40,444 nucleotides of DNA from the NCBI GenBank assembly GCA_020445645.1, contig JAGRGG010000015.1, forward strand, positions 1-40,444. Reading direction: 5' to 3'. The notes under the pieces are model-generated. The model saw nothing but the letters and a program-made list of their open reading frames with translations, was not told the DNA's origin and searched no databases. The DNA comes from Geminicoccaceae bacterium (GTDB lineage: Bacteria; Pseudomonadota; Alphaproteobacteria; Geminicoccales; Geminicoccaceae). The position numbers were made by a program, and so were the translations under genes. How positions within the stretch are numbered: the stretch's first letter is position 1; every line of letters starts with the position of its first letter. Below, piece by piece: positions 28,539 to 37,890 of this stretch.

Positions 28539-29489
28539 ATGGCGATCCTGATCCTCCGCCGCCTCGTCCAGATGGCGCTCATCATCGTCGTCGCCTCATT
28601 CCTTCTGTTCCTCATCTTCGACACCGACGCCTTCAAGAAGAAGACGGCGATCGCCGAACTCGGCGGCTTCGGCGTCTCGTCGCTTTCCGAGGCCGACTAT
28701 CAGAAGTGGCTGGACGAGAAGGGGCTGAACGTCCCCTTCTACCAGCGCTACGGCAAATGGCTCGGCGACGTGGCGACCGGCGACCTCGGCCGTTCCTACG
28801 AGAAGAGCACCGCCGTCGGCCCCCTTCTCCTCGACCGGCTGAAGAACACGGGGATCCTCGCCTTCTGGGTCTTCGCCCTCATGATCCCCCTCTCGCTGGT
28901 CACGGGCGTGCTCGCCGGGATGCGGGAGGGCTCGGCGCAGGACCGGACCCTGTCGTTCATCGCCGTGTTCACGACCTCGATCCCGGAGATCGCGACGGCC
29001 ATCCTGCTCACCGTCATCTTCGCGCTGGGCCTCGGCTGGCTGCCGGCGAAGTCGGCGATGATCGGCGGGTTCAACTGGCGGCAGCTGGTCCTGCCCGTCC
29101 TCACCCTCGTCATCTACGACTTCGGCTACGTCGCAAGGATGACCAGGGCCTCGATGGCGGAAGTGATGACCTCGCAGTACATCCGAACGGCGGTCCTGAA
29201 GGGGCTGCCGTTCCGCCACGTCATCGTCAAGCACGCGCTGAGGAACGCCCTCATCGCGCCCTTCACGATCATCGTCCTCCAGCTCAACTGGCTGCTCTCG
29301 GGCGTCGTCGTCGTCGAAGTGTTCTTCGAGTACGACGGCTTCGGCAAGCTGCTCCTGGAGGCGGCGCTGTTCGGCGACATCTACGTCGTCCAGGCCTGCA
29401 CGCTGGTCGCCGTCGTCATCGCCGTCCTGTCGCAGATCATCTCCGACGTGGGGTACACGATCCTCAACCCCCGCATCCGCTTCGCGTAA
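28539..29489 (+). CDS. ABC transporter permease, DppB-type
   Basis: The 316-residue inner-membrane protein has an N-terminal helix, a periplasmic segment with YGKWLGDVATGDLGRS typical of DppB, and five further helices. The cytoplasmic EAA-type loop near residues 206-228 (YIRTAVLKGLPFRHVIVKHALRN) contacts the ATPase. It forms the channel with the DppC-type protein encoded 16 bp downstream. The ATG at 28539 is preceded by AAGGAAG. The periplasmic loop is longer than in many DppB proteins (about residues 24-85), as seen in one branch of the family. Confidence 0.94.
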   Translation: MAILILRRLVQMALIIVVASFLLFLIFDTDAFKKKTAIAELGGFGVSSLSEADYQKWLDEKGLNVPFYQRYGKWLGDVATGDLGRSYEKSTAVGPLLLDRLKNTGILAFWVFALMIPLSLVTGVLAGMREGSAQDRTLSFIAVFTTSIPEIATAILLTVIFALGLGWLPAKSAMIGGFNWRQLVLPVLTLVIYDFGYVARMTRASMAEVMTSQYIRTAVLKGLPFRHVIVKHALRNALIAPFTIIVLQLNWLLSGVVVVEVFFEYDGFGKLLLEAALFGDIYVVQACTLVAVVIAVLSQIISDVGYTILNPRIRFA

Positions 29490-29505
29490 GAACAGGGGCA
29501 CGCGC

Positions 29506-30537
29506 ATGGCCACCACCTTCGACGCCCGCCCCGCGGCACCCCCGCTCCTCGACCGCCTGTCGGCGCCGAAGGCCGTCCTCATCCTCGTCGCCCTGATGTG
29601 GGTGCCGCTCACCCTCTACGTCATGGCGGGCCGGAACCTGGGCGTCCTCCAGCCCTACATCCTGCTCCCGGCGATCCCGGCGACGCTCATCCTCTACGTC
29701 CTCGCCGTCCGGGCGTGGCGCGAGTCGTGGACGGCGGTGATCGGCGCCACCCTCGTCTTCTTCTGGCTCCTCATGGCGGTCTCGGCGCCCTACCTGCCGC
29801 TCCTCGACCCCAACAAGCCGATCGCCCCCTTCGTCCTTCCCTTCAGCCACGGCAAGGTGGGCGACACGTTCTTCTGGCTCGGCACCGACTTCAAGGGCCG
29901 CGACATGCTCTCGCGGACGGTCTGGGGCTGCCAGCGGGTCATCGTCTGGGGGGTGACGGCGACGGTCGTCGCCTACGTCGTCGGCACGCTGTTCGGCCTG
30001 ATCGCCGGCTACCTGTCGGGCTGGTGGGACGAGCTGATCACCTTCTTCGGCAACGTGCTGCTCTCGTTCCCGGTGATGGTGCTGTTCATCGTCGTCCTGA
30101 ACTATCTGGGGCCGTCGGGCTTCAACATCGTCATCGCCGTCACCTTCGCGTCGGCCCCCGCGATCATGCGGATCGTCCGCGGCCTCACCCTCGACATCAA
30201 GAGCCGCGACTACGTCTTCGCGGCGCAGACCCGGGGCGAACGGCCGTTCTACATCATGATCTTCGAGCTGCTGCCCAACGTGCGGGGGCCGATCATCGTC
30301 GACGCCTGCCTGCGCCTCGGCTACACGACGGTCGCCATCACGACCCTCACCTTCCTGGGCCTCGGCCTCCAGCCCCCCGACCCCGACTGGGGCCTGATGA
30401 TCAAGGAGGCGGCGAAGACGGCGATGCTGTTCCGCTTCTCCTACATGCTCATCATCCCGGCCCTCTCGGTCTCCACGCTGATCCTCGGCTTCAACCTGAT
30501 GGCCGACGGGCTGCGCGAGATCAGCCTGCGCGACTAG
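29506..30537 (+). CDS. ABC transporter permease, DppC-type
   Basis: The 343-residue inner-membrane protein is the second permease. The core shows the DppC-type LGTDFKGRDMLSRTVWG segment near 125-141 and the EAA loop (DYVFAAQTRGERPFYIMIFELLPN) near 235-258. The N-terminal region carries two additional hydrophobic segments (about residues 22-75), more than the single helix of standard DppC. It ends 16 bp before the ATPase gene, and spacing throughout the operon is tight, implying one mRNA. Confidence 0.94.
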   Translation: MATTFDARPAAPPLLDRLSAPKAVLILVALMWVPLTLYVMAGRNLGVLQPYILLPAIPATLILYVLAVRAWRESWTAVIGATLVFFWLLMAVSAPYLPLLDPNKPIAPFVLPFSHGKVGDTFFWLGTDFKGRDMLSRTVWGCQRVIVWGVTATVVAYVVGTLFGLIAGYLSGWWDELITFFGNVLLSFPVMVLFIVVLNYLGPSGFNIVIAVTFASAPAIMRIVRGLTLDIKSRDYVFAAQTRGERPFYIMIFELLPNVRGPIIVDACLRLGYTTVAITTLTFLGLGLQPPDPDWGLMIKEAAKTAMLFRFSYMLIIPALSVSTLILGFNLMADGLREISLRD

Positions 30538-30553
30538 AAAGGGCGTCCCCGCC

Positions 30554-32677
30554 ATGAACGAAGCCACGAACGAGCCCCTGTCCGCCGCCCCCGTGTCCAC
30601 CAGCGTGCCGGTCCTCGAGTGCAGGGACCTCTCGATCTCCTACTTCACCCGGGCGGGCGAGATCCCGGCCGTGGTCGACTTCAACCTCAAGGTCCACGCC
30701 GGCGAGGCCGTCGGCATCGTCGGCGAGTCCGGCTGCGGCAAGTCGACGGTGGCGCTCGCCATCATGCAGTACATGGGCAAGAACGGCCGCATCATGGCGG
30801 GCGAACTGAAGTTCATGGGCCGCGACATGCGCGCGATGGGCGAGGCCGAGCTGCAAGGGCTCAGGGGCTCGAAGATCGCCATGGTCTACCAGGAGCCGAT
30901 GGCCTCCCTGAACCCCGCGATGCGGATCAAGGACCAGCTCATGGAGGTGCCGCTCCACCACGAGAAGGTGGGCGAGAAGGAGGCCTTCGAGCGCGCCCTC
31001 GCGATGCTGGCCGACGTGAAGCTGCCCGATCCCCGGCGGATCATGGAGGCGTTCCCCCACCAGATCTCGGGCGGGCAGCAGCAGCGCGTCGTCATCGCCA
31101 TGGCGCTGCTCTCGAACCCGGCGCTCCTCCTCCTCGACGAGCCGACGACGGCGCTCGACGTGACGGTGGAAGCCGGCATCGTCGACCTGATCCGCGAGAT
31201 CGCGTCCCGGTTCAACACCGGCATGATCTACATCTCGCACAATCTGGGGCTCATCCGCGAGACCTGCGACCGCATCACCGTCATGTATTCGGGGGAGGCC
31301 GTGGAGGACGGCACGGTCGGCGAAGTGTTCAACGCCATGCGCCACCCCTACACGCAAGGGCTGTTCCGCTCGATCCCGCTCCCCGGCGCCGACAAGAACG
31401 CGCGGCCGCTGATCCCGATCCGGGGCCAGCTGCCGCTCCCGCACCAGCGCCCGCACGGCTGCAACTTCGGCCCCCGCTGCGACCACTTCAAGCCGGCCTG
31501 CGACGCGGGGCCGATTCCGATGCGCCAAGTGCCAAGCCAGCCGGACCACCGCAGCCGCTGCATCCGCTTCGAGCAGATCGACTGGAACGCGCCCCCCGCG
31601 CACGCCGACACCGGCGAGCCGATCCCGCTCGGCCCCCGCGTGCTCGAAGTCGACGGGCTGAAGAAGTACTACGAGATCGCCAACCGCTCGCTCCTGGCGA
31701 TGATCCGGGGCACGGCGGTCAAGACCGTGAAGGCGAACGAGAAGCTCGACTTCGACGCGCACGAGGCCGAGACGGTGGCGATCGTCGGCGAATCCGGCTG
31801 CGGCAAGAGCACGTTCGCCAAGGTGCTCATGGGGCTCGAGACCGCGACCGAGGGCAGGGCGGTGCTCGGCAACCGCGACATCGCGGCCACCCCCGTGCAG
31901 TCGAGGAAGCCCCAGGTCGTGGGCCACCTCCAGATGGTGTTCCAGAACCCCTTCGACACGCTCAACCCGAGCCACACGGTGGGCTCGCAGATCGCGCGCG
32001 TCATCCGCAAGTTCGACGTCGAGCAGGACAGGGAGAAGGTGAAAGACCGGGTCATGCAGCTGCTCGACATGGTCAAGCTGCCGCGCGACTTCTACCTCCG
32101 CCGCCCGCGCCAGCTCTCGGGGGGGCAGAAGCAGCGGGTCGGCATCGCCCGCGCCTTCGCCGGCAACCCCCGCGTCGTCGTCGCCGACGAGCCCGTCTCC
32201 GCCCTCGACGTCTCGGTCCAGGCCGCCGTCACTCAGCTCCTCATGGAGATCCAGCGCACCAACCGCACCACCCTCCTCTTCATCAGCCACGACCTCTCGC
32301 TCGTCCGCTACCTCGCCGACAAGGTGATCGTCATGTATCTCGGCCACCTGGTCGAGCAGGGCACCACCGACGAGGTGTTCGCGCCCCCCTACCACCCCTA
32401 CACCGAGGCGCTCCTCTCCGCCGTCCCCGTCGCCGACACCAGCGTCGAGAAGCGCCGCATCGTCCTCGAGGGCGACATCCCGTCGGCCGTCAACCCGCCC
32501 CCCGGCTGCCCCTTCCAGACCCGCTGCCAGCGCAAGATCGGCCGTATCTGCGAGACCGAGTATCCCCCCTTGCGCACCTTCGGCGAGGGCCATCGGATCC
32601 TCTGCCACATCGCGCCCGAGGAGCTTGAGGCGATGCCGCCCGTCTTCACGACGGCGGAGGAGCGGGCGGCGGAGTAA
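30554..32677 (+). CDS. Fused double ABC ATPase (DppD-DppF type) for peptide-type importer
   Basis: The 707-residue protein holds both nucleotide-binding domains of the importer in one chain. The first has Walker A GESGCGKST (57-65), signature ISGGQQQR near 171 and Walker B LLLLDEPTTALD near 190, followed by the peptide-transporter C-terminal motif with cysteines (GCNFGPRCDHFKPAC). The second has Walker A near 411-419, signature LSGGQKQR near 520 and VVVADEPVSALD near 541, followed by GCPFQTRCQRK. The Cys-rich ends are typical of oligopeptide-importer ATPases, some of which bind an iron-sulfur cluster there. Both halves look catalytically intact. The operon ends here; a repeat copy follows. 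Confidence 0.95.
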   Translation: MNEATNEPLSAAPVSTSVPVLECRDLSISYFTRAGEIPAVVDFNLKVHAGEAVGIVGESGCGKSTVALAIMQYMGKNGRIMAGELKFMGRDMRAMGEAELQGLRGSKIAMVYQEPMASLNPAMRIKDQLMEVPLHHEKVGEKEAFERALAMLADVKLPDPRRIMEAFPHQISGGQQQRVVIAMALLSNPALLLLDEPTTALDVTVEAGIVDLIREIASRFNTGMIYISHNLGLIRETCDRITVMYSGEAVEDGTVGEVFNAMRHPYTQGLFRSIPLPGADKNARPLIPIRGQLPLPHQRPHGCNFGPRCDHFKPACDAGPIPMRQVPSQPDHRSRCIRFEQIDWNAPPAHADTGEPIPLGPRVLEVDGLKKYYEIANRSLLAMIRGTAVKTVKANEKLDFDAHEAETVAIVGESGCGKSTFAKVLMGLETATEGRAVLGNRDIAATPVQSRKPQVVGHLQMVFQNPFDTLNPSHTVGSQIARVIRKFDVEQDREKVKDRVMQLLDMVKLPRDFYLRRPRQLSGGQKQRVGIARAFAGNPRVVVADEPVSALDVSVQAAVTQLLMEIQRTNRTTLLFISHDLSLVRYLADKVIVMYLGHLVEQGTTDEVFAPPYHPYTEALLSAVPVADTSVEKRRIVLEGDIPSAVNPPPGCPFQTRCQRKIGRICETEYPPLRTFGEGHRILCHIAPEELEAMPPVFTTAEERAAE

Positions 32678-32689
32678 AGGCCGCGCCTC

Positions 32690-32714
32690 GCGCCGGCGGA
32701 CGCGAAGCGCGTCA
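32690..32714. repeat. Dispersed intergenic repeat, copy 4
   Basis: CGCCGGCGGACGCGAAGCGCGTC lies between the ATPase gene and the convergent protease gene and includes that gene's TGA stop at its right edge. GACGCG and CGCGTC form a perfect 6-bp stem around AAG. The left part GGCGGACGCGAAGCG equals one arm of the palindrome at 37824-37855. Confidence 0.75.
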
Positions 32715-34961
32715 GAACGCCTGCGACAGGCGCAGCCCCACCCCGACATCGTCCGCCGCCGCCCCGTCGTGGTCCGGCTCGTGGCGCAGCCACGTCCAGC
32801 CGGCGAGGCTGGCGCCTTCGCTCAGGGGCCGTTCGTAGGCGAGTTCGAGGCGGGTCTCGCGGCCCTTCGGCGCCAGCGACACCCGTTCCTCCCGCGCCAG
32901 GACGGTGCCCGCCTCGTCGCGGCCGACGGGGACGCTCAAGGTGGCGCTGCCCCGCTCGACGCGGAGCGGCTGGCCGACGGTGAGGGTGAGCCGGTCGCCC
33001 GCCGCGAGCACGTCGGCGCCGCCGGCGGCGAGCGACCAGCCGCTCGTCGTCACCCGCGACCAGTCGCCGACGATCCCCCGGCGGTCCTCGACGGCGGTGG
33101 CGCCGACCAGCGCCGTCGCCCGCAGGTCGACGGCACCGAGCCTCAGGCCGATGCCGCTTGTGCCGAACTGGCTCGTCGCCCCCTTCGCCACGTCGAGCGC
33201 GCCCGTGCCGCCGCTGCCCAAGGCCGCCCCGTCCTCGCGGAGGAGGGCGTGGCCGAGGCCGAGGGTGAAGGGGCCCAGCGGCAAGGCGAGGTCGTTGCGC
33301 AGGAGCGTCGCCTCGCCGTCCTCGGCCGGGCTCCTCGCCTCGTGCAGCGCGGTCCGCCAGACGAATGGGCCGAGCCCCCGCGCCTGGGCGAGGCCGAACC
33401 CGCTCTCGGTCAGCGCCAGGAATGGGTCGAGGTCGAGGAGCGCCCCGGCGGCGGGGCCGTCCCCGGCGCCCGCCACGCCGCCCGCGGCAAGGGCGAGCGA
33501 GGCGTCGCCGACGGCGGCCTGCCACGTTCCGCCGCCCCCGTCGGCGAAGCCGAACGCGGCGCTGGCGCGGAGATCCGGACGATTCGTCGCGTCGAAATCG
33601 CGCCGCGCCTCGTCACCGTAGACGGCCGTCATCCCGGTGAAGCCGAGTTCCAGGCCGAGGGGATCGAAGGCCGCTCCCGTGCCCCTGACGGGTGGGGCGA
33701 TGCGGCGGGCGAGGCGGCCCCCGCCGCCCCGGCGCTCCGTCCGGGCATCCAAATGGGCGGGGTAGGCGCGACCAAAGGCGTCGAAGGCGACGGCGTCGCC
33801 CAGGTCCAGGGGCGCGAACTGGCCGCCGAGGCTCAGCCTCGCCGCCCGCGCGTCGCCGCCCGAACCGCCCCCCTGCCCCCGCGCCGGGGCGCCGCCCGCC
33901 TTGACGCTGAGGCGGCCCACGGGCTTGAGCGCCGCCTCCAGGTCGAGGATGCCCCTTCCGTAGGTGAGGTCGACCCCCTTCGGCCCCGCGTCGCGCGCCG
34001 TGACGAGGAGGACCTCGACGACCTCCTCCGGCTTCAGGTAGGAAAAGCGCCCGCCGACGACGGCGGCGGCGCCCGCGACGTGCGGCGCCGCGAACGAGGT
34101 GCCGCTGTCCCTGGCAAGGCCGCCCTTGAGGTCGAGGCCGGTCACGTCGACGCCGGGCGCCATGAGCATGACGCCGGCCTCGCTCAGGGACGTGGCGCGG
34201 TTGCTCCAGGAGGGGGCCTTGCCCTTCCGGTCGACGGCGCCGACGACGATGGCCCGGCCCCGCATCGCCTTCAGGGGCGCGAAGGCGCCGGGAAAGCCGA
34301 GCCGCGTGCCCTCGTTGCCGGCGGCCATGACGACGATGGCGCCGGACGCCGCCGTCCTGCCCAGGGCCTCGCGCACCGCGTCGACGGGCACGGGGCCGCC
34401 GAGGCTCATGTTGACGACGTCGGCCTTTCGCGCCCGCGCCACGGCCAGGGCGCGGCCCAGGTCGTCCGGGGCAAAGCACTTCTCGGCGGCACCCTCCCAG
34501 CAGGGGGTGCTCGCGTCGATCGAGACCAGCTTGGCACCCGAGGCCACCCCCACGATTCCCCTGCCGTTCCGGCGGGCGCCGATGAGGCCGGCGACGAAGG
34601 TGGCGTGGGGGTCCTTGGCGGGGACGTAGCCGCGGCCCCGCACGGCGTCGAACGACCCCGCCACCCGCCCCTTGAGGTCGGGAAGATCCGTCTTCACCGC
34701 CCCGTCGATGACGGCGACCGTTTCGCCCCTGCCGGTCGCGTTCTGCCCCAGGGCCGCGTCCGCCCCGATCGCGGCGAAGCCCCAGTTGCGCTTGGTCTCG
34801 CCCGTGCCCGCGGCCGCCGCCTGGGGGGCGAAGCCGACGGTGCCGCCGAGCCCCGCCGCCGTCGCGTAGCCCCGGCCGCCGCCCTCCTCGAAGCCGCAGG
34901 CGGCGAGGCCGAGCGCGAGCCCGATGAACGAAGTCGAGGCGAGCAGGCGAAGGGCGGGCAT
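32712..34961 (-). CDS. Subtilisin-family (S8) serine protease with lipobox and autotransporter-like C-terminal barrel
   Basis: The 749-residue protein starts with a lipoprotein signal peptide ending in LAAC (C22). The protease domain runs from about 60 to 345. The catalytic triad is visible as D86 (AVIDGAV), H119 (DPHATFVAG) and S289 (GTSFAAPHVAG), with the oxyanion Asn at 215 (AAGNEG). An extra Cys pair (C154, C162) could form a disulfide. From about 370 to the end there are alternating short strands rich in Gly, Asp and Leu, and the protein ends in GVGLRLSQAF, a terminal Phe typical of outer-membrane barrels. It is probably surface-associated, using its own C-terminus for export. A lipidated Cys combined with a barrel is less common. 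It is transcribed convergently with the ABC operon. Confidence 0.87.
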   Translation of the reverse strand: MPALRLLASTSFIGLALGLAACGFEEGGGRGYATAAGLGGTVGFAPQAAAAGTGETKRNWGFAAIGADAALGQNATGRGETVAVIDGAVKTDLPDLKGRVAGSFDAVRGRGYVPAKDPHATFVAGLIGARRNGRGIVGVASGAKLVSIDASTPCWEGAAEKCFAPDDLGRALAVARARKADVVNMSLGGPVPVDAVREALGRTAASGAIVVMAAGNEGTRLGFPGAFAPLKAMRGRAIVVGAVDRKGKAPSWSNRATSLSEAGVMLMAPGVDVTGLDLKGGLARDSGTSFAAPHVAGAAAVVGGRFSYLKPEEVVEVLLVTARDAGPKGVDLTYGRGILDLEAALKPVGRLSVKAGGAPARGQGGGSGGDARAARLSLGGQFAPLDLGDAVAFDAFGRAYPAHLDARTERRGGGGRLARRIAPPVRGTGAAFDPLGLELGFTGMTAVYGDEARRDFDATNRPDLRASAAFGFADGGGGTWQAAVGDASLALAAGGVAGAGDGPAAGALLDLDPFLALTESGFGLAQARGLGPFVWRTALHEARSPAEDGEATLLRNDLALPLGPFTLGLGHALLREDGAALGSGGTGALDVAKGATSQFGTSGIGLRLGAVDLRATALVGATAVEDRRGIVGDWSRVTTSGWSLAAGGADVLAAGDRLTLTVGQPLRVERGSATLSVPVGRDEAGTVLAREERVSLAPKGRETRLELAYERPLSEGASLAGWTWLRHEPDHDGAAADDVGVGLRLSQAF

Positions 34962-35052
34962 CGGCGGATTCCTCGGAACAGGGGTACCGTCTGCCTACCA
35001 TTCCTGCCCCGCCGCCGTGGTGGCGCCGGAGGGGGCCGGCGACGAAGAAAGG

Positions 35053-35107
35053 GCTCATGTGGCAAACAAGCAACGATGATGGAAAATAAGTGGTATGCTG
35101 TCCCCTA
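35053..35107. promoter_or_regulatory. AT-rich divergent intergenic region (putative promoter region)
   Basis: Between the divergent protease (start 34961) and SMP-30-like (start 35248) genes lies a patch unusually rich in A and T, including GATGGAAAATAAGTGGTATGCT on the plus strand. TATGCT at about 35093-35098 could be a -10 for the rightward gene, but no good -35 is seen 17 bp upstream. Assignment rests on composition and position. Confidence 0.25.
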
Positions 35108-35247
35108 GGGTGCTCAACCGCCGGAACCTTGCCCCGGCTTCCAGGCCCGCGCCGGCGGGCGTGCGCCCTCGGCCCCGCGCGGGCCTTGATGGACGCACCG
35201 CCCGCGGCTATCGCTGGCCGCCGACGGGAAAGGGGAGGCGCACGCTT

Positions 35248-36192
35248 ATGCTGTTACCGGAAATGCTCCAGGGCCAGCCCTACGAGATGGCCGACCCCGA
35301 ATTCGGCGGCCTCGTCAGCGGCAACGCCCGCGTCTGGCGCTTGTGGAGCGGCGCCGCCTGGGCCGAGGGGCCGGTCTGGTTCCAGGACAGGGGCTGCCTG
35401 CTCTTCAGCGACATCCCCAACGACCGGATGCTGCGCTTCACGCCGGATCCCTCCGGCCTCATGGGCCGGGTCGACGTGTTCCGCCAGCCGGCGGGCTACA
35501 CGAACGGCCACACCCGCGACCGCGAAGGCCGGCTCGTCTCGTGCGAGCACGGCGGGCGGCGCGTCGTCCGCACCGAGCACGACGGCACGATCACCGTGCT
35601 GGCCGAACGCTGGAACGGCGGGCGGCTCAACTCGCCGAACGACGTGGCGGTCAAGGGCGACGGCACCGTCTGGTTCACCGATCCGCCCTACGGCATCCTC
35701 TCCGACTTCGAGGGGCACAAGGGCGACATGGAATACGGCGCCTGCCACGTCTTCCGCTTCGATCCGGCGACGGGCGACCTCGCCGTCGCCGCCGACGACT
35801 TCGTGAAGCCCAACGGCATCTGCTTCTCCCCGGACGAGCGCACGCTCTACGTCGCCGACACCGGCGCCAGCCACGACCCGGACGGCCCCCGCCACATCCG
35901 CCGCTTCGAGGTGGGCGACGACAACCGCCTCTCGGGCGGCGGGGTGTTCGCCACCTGCGACGTGGGCCTGTTCGACGGTTTCCGCTGCGACGACAGGGGC
36001 CGGGTCTGGACCAGCGCCGGCGACGGGGTCCACTGCTACGCCCCGGACGGGCGCCTCCTCGGCAAGGTGAAGGTGCCGGAGGTCGTCGCCAACGTCGCGT
36101 TCGGGGGGGCGAAGCGCAACCGCCTCTACGTCTGCGCCACGACCTCGCTCTACGCCGTCCAGCTCCACGTCAACGGGGCGCTCAGGCCTTGA
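35248..36192 (+). CDS. SMP-30/gluconolactonase/LRE-family beta-propeller protein
   Basis: The 314-residue protein fits the six-bladed SMP-30/gluconolactonase fold. AWAEGPVWFQDRG carries the metal-binding Glu (E40), LNSPNDVAVKGDGTVWFTDPPYGI (128-150) carries an Asn ligand (N131), and KPNGICFSPDERTLYVADTGAS carries further Asn and Asp ligands. Members hydrolyse sugar lactones or similar esters using Ca or Zn. The ATG at 35248 follows GGGGAGG by nine bases; the open frame upstream to 35095 has no such signal and a low-complexity Arg/Pro composition. No secretion signal is seen. It overlaps the next gene by 4 bp (TTGA). Confidence 0.92.
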   Translation: MLLPEMLQGQPYEMADPEFGGLVSGNARVWRLWSGAAWAEGPVWFQDRGCLLFSDIPNDRMLRFTPDPSGLMGRVDVFRQPAGYTNGHTRDREGRLVSCEHGGRRVVRTEHDGTITVLAERWNGGRLNSPNDVAVKGDGTVWFTDPPYGILSDFEGHKGDMEYGACHVFRFDPATGDLAVAADDFVKPNGICFSPDERTLYVADTGASHDPDGPRHIRRFEVGDDNRLSGGGVFATCDVGLFDGFRCDDRGRVWTSAGDGVHCYAPDGRLLGKVKVPEVVANVAFGGAKRNRLYVCATTSLYAVQLHVNGALRP

Positions 36193-36980
36193 GCTTTCTC
36201 GTCTCGAAGCTCGGCTGGTTCCTGACCGCGCCGAGCAACGTGCTCGTCGTCACGACCGCCCTCCTCGCCTCGCTCGCCGCGCTTACCGGCCGCCCCCTCC
36301 TCGTCCGCCTCGCGGCCCTGCCGGCCCTGCTCCTCCTCCTTTGCACCGTCCTCCCGGTGGGGCACTGGCTCGCCCGGCCCCTGGAAGACCGCTTTCCCCT
36401 GCCGGATCCCGTGCCCCGGAAGGTCGACGGCATCGTCGTGCTCGGCGGGGCGCAGGACAGCGCCGTCGAGGCGGCGCGGGGACGGCTCGCCGTCGACGGG
36501 CACGCCGAGCGGATGATGGAGGGGGTCGGGCTGGCCCGCGCCCACCCGGAGGCCCGCCTCGTCTTTTCGGGCGGCACGGCGGCGATCCTCCCGGACGCCG
36601 CGAACGAGCGCCGGGTCAACGAGCGCTACGTCGCCATGACGGGGCTCGACCCCGCCCGCGTCGCCTACGAGGACCGCTCGCGCAACACCTGGGAGAACGC
36701 GCTGAACGCGAAGCGCCTCGTCGGCCCGGCGCCGGGCGAGGTCTGGCTCCTCGTCACGTCGGCCCTGCACATGCCGCGCGCGGTCGGCATCTTCCGGCGG
36801 ATCGGCTTCGGGGTGGTGCCCTATCCCGTCGACTACACGACCGGCCCGAGCATCGCCTGGGGCGGGCTCTGGATGGCGAGCGGGCGCCTGCGCGACCTCG
36901 ACGACGCCGCGCGCGAGTGGTTCGGCCTCGCGGCCTACCGGCTCATGGGGCGCACCCCCGCCCTGTTCCCCGCCCCGTGA
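36189..36980 (+). CDS. YdcF/ElyC-like DUF218 membrane-anchored protein
   Basis: The 263-residue protein begins with TTG inside the stop of the preceding gene (TTGA, 36189-36192). Two hydrophobic segments at about 15-60 anchor it to the inner membrane. The DUF218 domain follows, with GIVVLGGAQD (81-90), RLVFSGGTAAIL, the conserved EDRSRNTWENA loop and LLVTSALHMPRAVGIFRR. Related ElyC proteins take part in envelope (peptidoglycan/lipid carrier) homeostasis, but biochemical activity of the domain is poorly defined. Translational coupling to the SMP-30-like gene is clear from the overlap; a shared pathway is not evident. Confidence 0.88.
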   Translation: MSFLVSKLGWFLTAPSNVLVVTTALLASLAALTGRPLLVRLAALPALLLLLCTVLPVGHWLARPLEDRFPLPDPVPRKVDGIVVLGGAQDSAVEAARGRLAVDGHAERMMEGVGLARAHPEARLVFSGGTAAILPDAANERRVNERYVAMTGLDPARVAYEDRSRNTWENALNAKRLVGPAPGEVWLLVTSALHMPRAVGIFRRIGFGVVPYPVDYTTGPSIAWGGLWMASGRLRDLDDAAREWFGLAAYRLMGRTPALFPAP

Positions 36981-37100
36981 CGGCGACGACAAAGCGCGCC
37001 GGGACGGGCGATGCGGCGTTGACCGCGCCGGGCCTTCTCGCGCACATGGCGCGAGGCCGGCGCCGCCGGCGGACGCGGCCCCGGCCGTGACGCCGCCGCC

Positions 37101-37820
37101 ATGACCAGCAGCGAAGGGTCGATCTTGACGGTTACGGGTACGGTTCTCAGCCGGGCGGCGCGGACGGCGCTCGCCGCGTGGCCCGGCACGCCGGCCGAGG
37201 CGCGGGCGCTCCAGGGCGAACTGGCCGAGCGGGTGAGCCTCGTCGACATGGCGGGCCGCATCGGGCTCGTCGGCGGGCTCGACGTCCACTTCAGCCGCGA
37301 CGGCAGGACCTCCTACGCCGCCGCCGTGCTGATGGAGGGCGAGGGGCGCCACATCGTCGAGAGCGCGCTCGCGGCATCCCCCACGACCTTCCCCTACGTC
37401 TCGGGCCTGCTCTCCTTCCGCGAGACTCCCGTGGCGCTCCGGGCGCTCACCCTCCTCGGCCGTCGCCCCGACCTCCTCCTCGTCGACGGCCAGGGCATCG
37501 CCCACCCGCGCCGCTTCGGCCTCGCCTGTCACATCGGCCTGCTCGCCGGCATCCCCACCATCGGCGTCGCCAAGAGCCGGCTCATCGGCGCCCACGCCGA
37601 GCCCGGCCCGGAACGCGGCGCCTTCGTCCCCCTCACCCACAAGGGCGAGACGATCGGTGTCGTGCTGCGCAGCAAGCGCAACGTCCGCCCCCTCTACGTC
37701 TCCCCCGGCCACGGCATCAGCCTGCCCCGCGCGATGAGCCTCACCCTCGCCTACACCCACTGTTACCGCCTGCCGGAGCCGACGCGCTTGGCGGACGCGC
37801 TGTCCAGGTGTCATGGGTAG
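37101..37820 (+). CDS. nfi: Endonuclease V (deoxyinosine 3'-endonuclease)
   Basis: Endonuclease V nicks DNA one base 3' of deaminated adenine (hypoxanthine). The 239-residue protein has the acidic triad D61 (GLDVHFS), E108 (LLSFRE) and D129 (LLVDGQG), the family FPYVSGLLSFRE wedge region (97-108), H135 in GQGIAHPRRFGLA, and K158 (GVAKS). Spacing between these residues matches the Thermotoga enzyme to within one residue. The ATG at 37101 has no clear binding site; a TTG at 37125 with GAAGGG six bases upstream may be the true start, eight residues shorter. It is a lone gene followed by a perfect palindrome. Confidence 0.94.
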   Translation: MTSSEGSILTVTGTVLSRAARTALAAWPGTPAEARALQGELAERVSLVDMAGRIGLVGGLDVHFSRDGRTSYAAAVLMEGEGRHIVESALAASPTTFPYVSGLLSFRETPVALRALTLLGRRPDLLLVDGQGIAHPRRFGLACHIGLLAGIPTIGVAKSRLIGAHAEPGPERGAFVPLTHKGETIGVVLRSKRNVRPLYVSPGHGISLPRAMSLTLAYTHCYRLPEPTRLADALSRCHG

Positions 37821-37823
37821 GAC

Positions 37824-37855
37824 ACGCTTCGCGTCCGCCGGCGGACGCGAAGCGT
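37824..37855. repeat. Dispersed intergenic repeat, copy 5: perfect 32-bp palindrome
   Basis: Bases 37824-37839 (ACGCTTCGCGTCCGCC) are followed immediately by their exact reverse complement at 37840-37855. Each arm is one copy of the repeat core in opposite orientation. It starts three bases after the nfi stop and ends 35 bp before nhaA. No T-run follows, so classical intrinsic termination is doubtful. Half-like copies of GGCGGACGCG also occur at 37068-37077 and in the 3' end of nfi. Confidence 0.9.
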
Positions 37856-37890
37856 AACCTCTACCCCACCAACCCAGCCAAGGCTTTCCC